Below are positions 44,500 to 54,304 of a stretch of DNA of 64,000 nucleotides, one piece after another. Numbering within the stretch: the first letter of the stretch is position 1; every line of letters starts with the position of its first letter. Below the pieces are notes generated by a model. That model had not been told where the DNA came from. It made no database searches and saw only the letters and a list, made by a program, of their open reading frames with translations. Source of the stretch: Toxonevra muliebris (Eukaryota; Arthropoda; Insecta; Diptera; Pallopteridae); NCBI GenBank assembly GCA_963691655.1, contig OY829329.1:22991883-23055882 (forward strand), in the 5' to 3' direction. The translations under genes were made by a program, and so were the position numbers.

Positions 44500-46917
44500 T
44501 CTCTTCTAACGAACCACCTGGTGGTAGAAGAGCTTCAAACTCATTATAGAATAAAATACTTTATTACTTCATTTTACAAGAATCTGATAATTTGTTTTTT
44601 ACTTTATTAATTTTTAACCTCTACAAATTAATTTTCAAGATGGAAACTTTAAATCAAAAACAGTTATTAGCCTAGAAAAACTGTGAATGCAAGATTACTT
44701 AGCATCACCTTCCCTTATAGCATCCGAAGTCAAACCCTATGTCAAAGACAACAAATCGAATTTGGTCGCATAGTGTAAATAAAATTTCAAATTCTATTTC
44801 CTTTCTATTTCTGAATTTTAAAAAAGAAATTAATAGAAGTAAATAATATTTAAAAACCGGTAAATAGATTATAAATTTTATTTCGTTTTTCTTTCTTTGC
44901 ACAGACAATAAATATTGAAAATTTGCAGAAAATTCCCACAATTTGGGGGGAGATTCAGAAAACCCCAATCTTCCCCTCCCCATCTCCCTAAATACGGCAT
45001 TTGAACTACCTATTTCATCAGACTTCCATGAACATGCTAGCTTCAACCATAGGCATACATTAAAAACTATCCCAAACCAAAAAACCCAGCATGGATTCAC
45101 TGAACAGTTCAGTGATAACTAACAAAATTTTTCATGCATTTTTTTTTTAAACAATTCAAACCAAATACATGTGTAGATACTAAATTCACATAGTCGTCCT
45201 TAAGTATTTATGCACCTGTGTATGAGAATCAGTTAGTTGTGATTTTAGTATTACGATTTTTGATTTTCTTCTGCTTTCAACAGAATACAGAAAAAAAAAT
45301 CGAAGTCAAATGGTTTTTATTATACATACATATATACCCCAAAGATTACAACCCATACATATATAGGTACCATAGGTACCCAAAAAATACCAATAACAAT
45401 AAAATAGTATATATGTATGTGAGAAGACTATATACCATACAGATAAATACATACATTTGTCTTATATACTCATACAAAACACGCAAACCAAAAAAGCAAC
45501 AAAATTCAACTAAAACTACAACACAAATTATATCTACCTACTGCTCAAGCTCAAAACATTAACTCTACTGCCGCTTACTCACTCCTAAAAAAAAGCTACC
45601 CTACACTTTGAGAACCTTACTACTACTACTCTACACTTTTTTTTATACATACATAAACCCTACCAAAATAATAAAAATAAAAAGAAAAGAAAAATGAAAT
45701 ACATAATGGAATTGCAGCGACGTGATTGTGAAACATTCGACCATTGGGATATGTTCTGATTCAACTTTCTTTTCTGCTCTTTCTTCTTCTTCTTCTACTA
45801 CTATTTTGGATAGTTGTGAATGTTGGGATTCATCTAAAGTTTAGTGCAAGAAATGTGATGTAAAAGAGTGGGGGAAAAGAGAGAAGAGACACAATCAAGT
45901 ACGCATACTAAATTTGCAGACATTCAGAAGCCAAGATTCGTTAAAAGCAAATGTTGCTGCTACTCTTCCAGCTTCTCAACTCATCAGCAGGTTGTAGTCC
46001 CCTCCTAAAAAAAAACAGCACCCCTTTTGTTTTTGCCCAACTCCTGCTCTGCTACAGCTACTGTATACTGTACTGATGGTACTCTGAGCACGTTCGTGCA
46101 CTATCGGAACAAATAACGTCACGTAGTCGCAGAGATTATAGAGCAGCTTTTATTATTTATCACAGCAACGAAACGAGAACTAACGAGCTCCTCACACAGG
46201 CACACAAATACTTACATACTGTTATACGGAGAGCAAGTCATTCATATGAACACGCACACATTTGATATGTAGCTCCTGGTAACTCCCTCTCCCCTTTTAC
46301 TTGCAAATTTTCTTGCCATTATTTTTTTGCTATTTCTACTACTAAAAATAAAAAAACGAGAAACGAAGAAAAAGTTGTGGAAAGAGGCAAAAAACAAAAA
46401 AAAAAAAAACAGCAGAAACGTTTCAAGGATTTTTATTGCATCACATTGTAGAAATTCTTTTAAATCTTTGCTTTCTTCTGCGTTGCTTTCTTTTCTTATA
46501 TTCTTATCCTTTTTGTTGATTTTTTGTTTTTGTTGTTGCATACTTTTTATGTTTATCTTTTCTCTGTATGAGTGTATATGAATGTGAATATATGTGTGTG
46601 CGTGATTGAGAGTGCAGAAGCTCCCTCGCGCTCTCTACGCTACATATATTTTTTATATATAGGGAATCCTCTTCTTTTTTTTTTGCTTTACGAATTTTGT
46701 TGTTTTTTTCCTTGTTTGCTTCGTTTTTCTCGCAAAATTTCAGTAAATTTTTAGTTGCTGTTGTTGTTTTATCTCGTAAAACAACAAAAACTAAAAGTGA
46801 AATGCAAAAAAAGAAGAAAACAAAATGGTTGCAAAAAAAAAAAAAATGTATGGAAAAAATCACATTAAATTGATTTAGCCGCTTCTATTCCCAAAAGACA
46901 AATTACCGCTTTTTCTC

Positions 46918-46957
<40 letters not shown>

Positions 46958-47330
46958 ATTATTATCTGTGTTGATGGGAGATTTTGATTTTTCTTGCTTT
47001 CTTGCATATTAAAAATGATAAAATAAAAACATAAACGAAACATAAAAGGGAATCATAATGATATTAATGAAATCAGTTGAAATATTTCAAATATGCCAAA
47101 TTTAGGGTGGTATTTTTTTTCCGTGTTCACTAAGAGCATGAATAAATGGGTTGTCAATTATCTCAACTTTTGAGTAACTCTGTTGAGGTAGTGGCGATTT
47201 TCTTTCACTATAACCGAAATTTTGTTAATGAAAACGAAAATTCTGTTCAAATTCAAATTCGGTTGTCGCAGCCCCAAATTTCGTTCACGTAACCCAAATT
47301 CAGTAAATGGAGCTGAGATCTGCTTAAAGG
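44500..47330. other. intronic AT-rich sequence, few transposons
   Basis: No gene was recognised. The ORF at 44705-45100 (131 codons, minus) and the Lys-rich ORF at 45218-45562 lack any domain. A (CT)n run lies at 46915-46951. Confidence 0.5.
46915..46951. repeat. (CT)n microsatellite
   Basis: CTCTCACTCTCTCTCT... runs for about 36 bp. (GA)n/(CT)n tracts can bind GAGA-type factors, but no function can be claimed here. Confidence 0.9.
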
Positions 47331-48037
47331 GGTAGTCTAGTACAATCGAATCTCTTTACAAATTTTTTTTCTTCTTATGAAACCAATGAAAAACGATGAC
47401 CCCAAATTTAAATTTTCCGCAAAACATCCGCAAACCCTTAAAGTAGACTTTTATGGAATTTCTAAAAAAAAAAGGACCAAAAAGACCCATAGTAGGTACA
47501 GTAAATGGGTTAAAATATTCTGAGGAAAGATTCCCTGTACAATTTTCGTATAGGTTTTTGAAGGCAAAATTCATAGAAAATGGTGATTTACACATGCTTT
47601 TTCAAGTCACATTGACTAGAATTTGGAAATTTCAATACACTGCAGTGCGAAAATTGTGATGAGGTGGCCCAAAAGTCAGCGGGTGTTTTACATACAGTAA
47701 CTAACTTAGACAGGCTCCATTGAGGCCCGAAAATATTTGTTGCACTGTGTTATCAGAACAGAAAATTTTTACTATGAAAAGAAAAAAACTCTAGAAAAAC
47801 CAGATAAAAATTCGTTTCTATTTGTATTTGGTAATATAAATTTCATTAAAATTCCTTTAATGCAGTTGGTTTAAATTTAGTTGGCGTAGCCCCAAAGTTC
47901 CATACAGTTAACTGAGCTTCGATTAATGCAGACATTTTTCGTTCTATTTTTTGTTGGAACAGACAAAAGAAGTATTCAAGAATACAGCACTCAGACAAGT
48001 TATACGCCCATTGTACTATATCCTGTGTTCCCTTTTG

Positions 48038-49470
48038 CTATTCTTTAAATCTACCAGATTTATTAATAAATCTTAGCAGATCCTGAGGTGTTAAAGAGCT
48101 CAGGTGTTCGTCTCCCAACACTCCAGTACCAAATATGCTTACTCTGATCTGGCAGAAAGCGGGGCAGACACAAAGAAAGTGGTCCGCCGTCTCTTCACAT
48201 TCTTCCTCCAAACCACAGGAAGCACAGAAGGCACTAGCTCCTAGGCCAATCATATGCAAATGTTTCGCCCAAGAGAAATGACTTGTATATAATCCCACCA
48301 GCTGCCTACAACTCTTTCTGTTAAGTGATAACAGAAAGTCTGTTAGACGCTTCGAGATAACAGGTAACATGGTCCTTGTCTGTCTAAAGCCCCTCAGGTC
48401 CTCCCATTTACGATTGTGGGTCAAGTCGACCCACTCATTAATGGTGGTCCTGATGGCTGTAGACGACAAAGAGAGTACAGGTTCTGGGCCCAGGAAACCA
48501 GTTTCCGGACCCTTTCTGGCCAGAAGGTCAGCCGATTCATTTCCTGAAATTCCTGAGTGTCCAGGAACCCATATCAACAGCAGGCTATTGTGTTTCCCAA
48601 CACAATCAAGCCTGGATTTGCAATGCATAACCAGTTTAGACGTGGTTAGAGGATTAAGCAAGGATTTAATTGCAGCCTGACTGTCACTAAATACACAGAT
48701 ACTCCTTTCTCTCCAACCATTATCAATAACATGGTCGATTGCCTTGATGATAGTAAAAATTTCTGCTTGAAAAACAGAAGCATACAACCCAAGGGAGAAG
48801 TGAAGGTGCACTCCACCATTTTCAATAAAGACCCCAGAACCCGAACCGAATTCTGTTCTGGAGCCGTCGGTGAAAATACGCTTACAATCAACTCCCGGCC
48901 CAGGTCCCGGCAAAAGCCAAGTTTGGGCCTGTGGAATTTGTATTGTATAGCGCTGTTTTAAAACTGGAATTGTTGGCATTGTATCGGATGGCATTGATAG
49001 AACTGTTAGATCCATATCAGTACCTTCAACAATGTCACCAATATCCCAGCAAGTGTCATACCAATACCCATTGCGTTTAAGCCTACAGATGGCTTTGACA
49101 GCCTCTCCTTTAACAAAAATATCAAGGGGTGGTAAGTTGAGCAATGCATTCAAGGATGGGCCAAGTGTTGTAGGAAAACTCCCGTACAGCAAATGGCCAC
49201 AGTCCTTCGAAGTCTGGCAAGAGCTTTCCTAACGCTGTCAACATTAAGTCTGCTCCACCAGACTATGGATGCATAGGTGATGATGGGTCGAATCATAGCC
49301 TTATAAAGCCATAAGACTTTATAAGGTGAGTAGCCCCATGTTTTGCCAAAAATACCCTTACATTGGCAAAAAGCTGCCAATGCCTTGGATACCTTTAGCT
49401 CAACATGAGAATGCCAAAGAAATTTGGTATCAAGAATGACTCCTAGATATTTTACTTCTTGGGATAGCTG
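48038..49470 (-). pseudogene. 5'-truncated LINE: RT tail, RNase H and C-terminal zinc motif
   Basis: This minus-strand LINE 3' part is the best-preserved retroelement here. From about 49470 a frame gives KYLGVILDTKFLWHSHVELK and IRPIITYASIVWW (end of RT). A frameshift near 49190 leads into an open 384-codon frame (49192-48038). RNase H residues are all present: Asp109 (IFTDGS), Glu144 (FQAEIF), Asp170 (FSDSQAA) and Asp222 (NESADLLARKG), with VPGHSG at about 209-214. A C-terminal motif C323-x2-C326-x11-H338-x4-C343 follows, and a stop after SGRFKE. The RT catalytic region and ORF1 are missing. The RT-RNase H-C2HC order fits the I/LOA/R1 group. The same family supplies 13667-13716 and 15429-16240. 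Confidence 0.88.
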
Positions 49471-49489
49471 AATAGTGTGTTACCTACTT

Positions 49490-49665
49490 TTCACCTATTT
49501 CATACCTATTTTATTCCTATCTCCATTTTATCCCCATTTTATCATCATTTTATCCCCTATTTTATCTCTATTTTACTCCCATTTAATCCCTATTTTATCC
49601 TTATTTTATCCCCATTTCATCCCTAGTTTATCCCCATTTTATTCTTATTTTAACCCCAGCTTTAA
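49490..49665. repeat. TTTTATCCC(C/T)A tandem minisatellite
   Basis: Units of 13-16 bp such as TATTTTATCCCCATTTTATC repeat about 12 times. The 69-codon ORF across it is Ser/Pro/Phe/Tyr-rich repeat translation. Confidence 0.85.
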
Positions 49666-49689
49666 ATTCCATATGACTTGTTGAAATAC

Positions 49690-50440
49690 AGTTAATTGAA
49701 ATTTGATTAATATAGTCGAGACTTCGGTTTATATTCTTTGAAAACCTCAAATCTTAATCCAATTTTAAGGAAGCAGCCGAAATTTCGATCCATTTTCAAT
49801 AGATAGCCAAGATTTAGTTAAAGCAGTTGAAATTTCGATTCATTTTCAAACTACTACTACTACAGTTCCATACTGAGATTCGATTAATACGGCCCAAAAT
49901 CCTGTTCATATTTAATTCTCAACTTTAAATTGCATATAACTTGTTCAAATTAGGTATGTTAAAGCAACCTAAACTTGCCTTTATATTCAATTGATATCCT
50001 CAAATTTCATGTATCTAATCGAAATTCGGTTAATGCAGTCGTAATTTCTGTCCATATTTGACAGATAGCCTCAAATTCAGTTAAATCAGTCAAAACTTCG
50101 GTTCATATTCGATCAAGAGCCTAAAATTCCTTACGATTAGCCGAAAATCGACTAATGTATTCAAAACTTTGTTTCTGATTCGGTTGGCAACTTCGGATTG
50201 CATACGGTAAGCGAAACTCGGTAATTACAGCTGAAACTTCTGTGAATAGTCGATTGGCATAACCTCAAATTTATACGACAGGTCCATATTCGGTTGATCA
50301 AACAAGTAATTCTATACAGTAAGCCATATATTTTGTTTGGAATACCCTCATACATTCAACTGAAAGTCAGTGAATAGAGTCGAAACTTCGGTGGGAAGCA
50401 TTGAATTACATATGATTTATTGAAATCCGATAAATGCAGC
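49690..50440. repeat. degenerate CGATTAATGCAGTCGAAACTTCGG array
   Basis: Motifs close to TCGATTAATGCAG.CGAAA.TTCGGTTCATATTCGAT and GATAGCCTCAAATT recur through the block at irregular spacing of about 50-110 bp. Short related stretches sit at 47195-47320 and 47865-47935. No coding potential. Confidence 0.65.
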
Positions 50441-50474
50441 CGTGGAACGGACATAGATCCTTGACGTAGTAAGT

Positions 50475-50930
50475 ATGAGTTGTAGGATTTCCTACCAGGT
50501 TCCTCCTTCTTCTTCTTCTAATCTCCCCGCGAGACTACCCGATGATATTACTTCACGGGACTGGATCCAGCAGTTCAGTTCCTTATCTGCTTATGTCTTT
50601 CTGTTCTCCTCAGCTTTAGCTCAACCCCCTAGTTTTCGAAGCGTGCGTAAAGGAATAGCTCGTACCTCGGCCTTTCACTTTCTTTCGGTCAGGGTGGACG
50701 GTATAAGTCATCCTCATCCCAAGCAAAGAACTCATGGCCGCTTAGCGCTTGCGCGAAGTAAAAATCTCATTCCTCGTACCTCCGTTGACATCTATCCGCA
50801 ATGTCGAGAACCAGCACGAACCTTCTATGCCTTTTTGTGGAGGACTCCCGGTGCTGCTGCCACTTCGATATAGATCGCTATCGTTCCTTCATTTTAATTT
50901 TCCTGTGAGCATTTATCCTACTTTAGTATA
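50475..50930 (+). pseudogene. possible LINE C-terminal fragment in a GC-richer island
   Basis: An open 132-codon frame (50475-50873) begins with SSSSNLPARLPDDITSRDWI, similar to 27490-27545. It continues GIARTSAFHFLSVRVDGISH, ARSKNLIPRTSVDIYPQCRE and ends TPGAAATSI. Base composition is higher in G+C than the surroundings. The start resembles the LPA-rich tail of a Jockey/CR1-type ORF2, but the rest is unrecognised. It could be a fragment of an unknown element. Confidence 0.35.
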
Positions 50931-51349
50931 AATCTTTTTTAAGCTATGTCGCATAGGTTATGACGATTGCAGAGACCGCTCATCGATGAGGGTTCCTTAT
51001 CCTAGTCTGCTTGTCCCATTTCCGTGTGATAATAGACAACGGTTGTTAAAATTCAAGAGAAATCCAATTAATAACATTAGCTCGTTACTGTCGACCGTCA
51101 TATCACTTTTCAGAGGGCGCCATGAGGAAGCTGTATATTAATTTTAAATAGAAGAGTCTGTGAGTCCGTCTCAGATCTCAGATTCACTAATGTTCCAGGT
51201 AGATGATATTCTTGATTTGACTCAAGGTTTAATTAAAAATATGTCTATGGTTTTAGAAAAGAGACCAATTCCCATATATAGGAATTTTTTTTCATAGGTA
51301 AATGCTTGCGATTCATTTCCATCAGCCTCCTCCCCCCCACTCTCCCCCC

Positions 51350-51740
51350 CTTTGGTCTAAAGTTTTATCTAACTATTAGTCTGAGTTGCGATCTAAATTT
51401 TTTGTCGGAATTTTGGTGTGAATTTTAAACTGATTTTGGTTTGGATTTGGTTTGAATTTTGGGTTTCTAGTCCGAGTTTCGGTCTGAATGTGGTCTCATT
51501 TTGATCAAGATTTTCTATCTAAATTTTGTCGTTTTCTTGGTTTGAACTTCGATTTGAAAAAGTGTTTGAAATTTGGTCGAAATTTCAGCCTAAATTTCTG
51601 TCCGATTTTAGTTTGAATTTTGGTCTCAGTTTTGTTACAGTTATCTTTTAATTTTTGGCGTGAACATTGATAAAACTTTTGCACTACTTTTTGGTCTAGG
51701 CCTGGGTTTTGATCGATATTTAGTCTGATATTTATGCTTT
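51350..51740. repeat. degenerate GGTCTGAATTTT array
   Basis: The same 12-bp family as the left end of the window and in the same orientation (TTTTAGTTTGAATTTTGGTC). No ORF. Confidence 0.7.
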
Positions 51741-51749
51741 AATTTAGTA

Positions 51750-53520
51750 AAATCCTAGAACTGTTACTGCCAGGAATCGATAAAGCATACATAAAAATAG
51801 TGAGGAATTCAGGTAAGGTTTAGCATATAGCATAGGATTGAGTGATCGGGGTACTCTGAACATTGGTGGGCTAAAGTGGATGTAATAAATACTTAATTAG
51901 GCTAAAAAATCTTCTTGTATGAGCCGATAACTAATTTTTCTTATATTTTTTCGAAAAATTTGCGAATCTAAGTTCCTAATTTCGGCAGACTCTAGGTCAA
52001 GCTAAAATTGACTGAAAGAGATACAGTTTTCTTCTAGCTAAGTGCTGGACAATTACAGAGTTGGTGCAGAGTAGTTTAATATTCTTCCTTCTCACTGAGA
52101 CATTCAAAGCTCCAAGTATTAGCTTTGAATCTGTGGACTTTGGGATTTCTGTCTAGGAGAGTGATTTTTTGAGCATTTCTTCGCCTGTGATTTGCACCAA
52201 CCCAAAAATGACTCATTTTTTTAAAATAATTTCTAGTCTCAGAATCAAAGTAAGTGCAAACAAGTAAATCTCTTAACTAATCGTTTTTATTTCTTTCTTT
52301 ATCAACAAAAATTATTTCTTAATAATCAGCAGATTTCAATATCATTTATACTCACATACAGTTAAAGATAGGAAGTCATTAGAAAGAAAGTTTAGCCACA
52401 TAAATTACCCACTGGCTGCAGGCAAATAAATAAAATCATACTCCAACGAAATAATCGAAAAAGTAATAAAATAATACGCACATTTCTATTTTAAAAAATG
52501 CCTAAAGAAATTATGCACACAAAATTCTTAAATATAAAACAAAATCGAAATTTTATCGGCATATAAATATCAAAAACAACAAAAAAAAAAAAAAAAACAA
52601 AAAAGCTTAAGAAAAACAAATCAAAATCTTGAAGAAATAATGCTTGAATATAGATTAAATTCTGATTACTTTAAGCTAATCTCTTAGATTACAGCAAAAA
52701 ACAGAAACGATTAGATTTTCGATTTTTTATTACGAGTGTTTTTTTTATTCAGAGCTTTAAACTTTAAAACACAAAAAGTTATAAGCAAACTGATTGGAAA
52801 TTTTCTTTTTTTTTCGAGTGTTTTTCGTTCGAGGTAAAATGTAAAATTTCTTGTGAGGTATAGAAAAAATCTTAAAGTAAAAAATTTAATGTATGTATGT
52901 ATGACGAGCTTGAGCGGTAAAGCAAAATCTACTCAAATCCTTGAAAGATTTTCACAAAGATATTCTGAGAGTTTATTTTATATTTTTTAATTTTTTTTAT
53001 TTTTTTTTTTTTGTTTTGGTTGGGTAGTAAAAACCACAAACCGCAGATGATCCGCATGTTGAAATTTAAACACCTACAAAATTTAGTTGAGATGAGGGTG
53101 GGTGAAGAGTGCACAGAAGAATACTGCCGAGGATGGGGGCCTTCTGCTCTGGTAAACCGTATTGTTTTTGTAGTGTTATAAAATGGCTGGCATGGCAGAG
53201 CTCTGGGTGTCAAATGTTAGGGGGTGGTGGATACAGTGTAACAGGGATGAAAGAGTACATGAATGAATGAATGAATGACTGAATGGTGTGTGTTTTCCTA
53301 TAGAATTCAGAGCATACTTCATATTTGTTGGGGGAAGGGAGGCAAATGAACTCAGTTAGCTGGAGTGACGCTAGTCAGAAGAAAAAGCAGTAAAACAAGA
53401 CAGAGAGTTGAATAGAATTCACTGCTTGTGATTTCCTGATGATGTCTTTATTGATTTTTTTGTTGAAATTTAACCTGAGATTTTCTTAAAATTTAAGCAT
53501 CACATTGAATTAAAAATAAT
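51750..53520. other. 3' part of the long intron, unannotated
   Basis: AT-rich, with homopolymer A and T runs and an AATG tract (53258-53284). No gene or transposon was recognised. Confidence 0.5.
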
Positions 53521-53568
53521 TTCCATACTGATGATTTTTTTATTTTTTTTTTTTTATTCTCTTTCCAG

Positions 53569-53915
53569 GTGAAAAACCCCACAAGTGCCAAGTTTGCGGT
53601 AAAGCTTTCAGTCAAAGTTCCAACCTTATTACCCACTCACGGAAGCATACCGGTTATAAGCCATTCTCGTGTAAGCTCTGCCATAAGGCATTCCAACGGA
53701 AGGTGGATTTGCGTAGGCATAAAGAAACGCAGCATACCGACCTGCGTCCACTTATTGAACGTAATCTGGGTAAGGAATTTATGACAGCCGCTGAGCAACA
53801 ACAAAATGGTCATAATTCTGCAGTGGCAGCAGCGGCGGCAGCGGCAGCAGCTGCTTCAAATATCAATGCACAGTTAACGTCGATGAATTGTCAAAAAGTT
53901 TCGCTATTGGTATAA
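53569..53915 (+). CDS. sens-2: senseless-2-like protein, last exon with zinc fingers 5 and 6
   Basis: The acceptor CTCTTTCCAG|GT follows a long T tract. The exon completes TGEKPHKC, then finger 5 ([20 protein letters not shown], then H) and finger 6 ([20 protein letters not shown], then QH). The tail is [26 protein letters not shown], an 11-Ala run broken from the first Val-Ala and encoded by mixed GCN codons, and [19 protein letters not shown], ending at TAA 53913-53915. The pairing [12 protein letters not shown] and [10 protein letters not shown] is closer to vertebrate Gfi1 than to the Senseless tail as I recall it, which supports senseless-2. Summed over the four exons the partial protein is about 573 residues. 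A Gln/His-rich frame continues in phase beyond the stop. Confidence 0.95.
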
Positions 53916-53999
53916 CAACAACATCAACAGCATCAACAATTGCAATTGCTGTGACATCAGCAGCAACAACAACAACCACAACGACAACACCAGCACTAA
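53916..53999 (+). other. in-frame Gln/His-rich continuation after the zinc-finger stop codon
   Basis: In the frame of the last exon, TAA 53913-53915 is followed by 12 open codons (QQHQQHQQLQLL), a TGA at 53952-53954, then 14 more (HQQQQQQPQRQHQH) and TAA 53997-53999. It could be readthrough, a recently lost C-terminus, or a CAA/CAG repeat that is in frame by chance. Confidence 0.5.
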
Positions 54000-54304
54000 G
54001 TATCTAGTGGGCAATGTGCAATGCTAAAAACAACAACAAAAACCAAAAATCCGAATTGAGATTCAGCGATATTTTCTTTTTTCTTTTTATTTCTGTTTTA
54101 ATTTGCTTTTTTTTTGCTCTCTTTCTCTCTCTCTATATCTCCTTTGATAAAAAAATTTTAAATCGGCTTGGGTTTAGTTCGAAATTTGTTCTAAAAAGTT
54201 GAAAAAAAAAAATAATATTCCATTGTTGCCAAAAAATTGTATTAAATTTTGTTTTTATAAATGCAAAAAATAATGTATTAAATTTTTTATTTAGTTTTTA
54301 AATT
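54000..54304 (+). other. probable 3' untranslated region of the zinc-finger gene
   Basis: AT-rich, with T-rich and CTCTCT tracts. No canonical AATAAA was seen before 54300. Candidate AATAAA hexamers appear later (near 54892, 55494, 55707 and many beyond 55940), so the transcript end is not resolved. Confidence 0.45.

Larger units (their letters stand above)
33243..53568 (+). other. 20.3-kb intron splitting the TGEKP linker
   Basis: GT at 33243-33244 and AG at 53567-53568. The exon frames on either side join exactly (Gly codon G|GT). The intron carries the ~95-bp array, several minus-strand LINE fragments, mariner pieces, TTAA-flanked and TTAGG-bearing insertions, and AT-rich sequence. Transposon growth probably accounts for much of its size. 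Confidence 0.93.

Noticed and set aside
44705..45562. ORFs of 131 (minus) and 114 (plus) codons
   Set aside because: No domain, AT-driven composition, and position inside the intron without splice support; treated as chance.
53569..53915. Assignment to senseless instead of senseless-2
   Set aside because: Six fingers and a Gfi1-like last finger fit senseless-2 better, but this relies on recalled family descriptions, so senseless remains possible.
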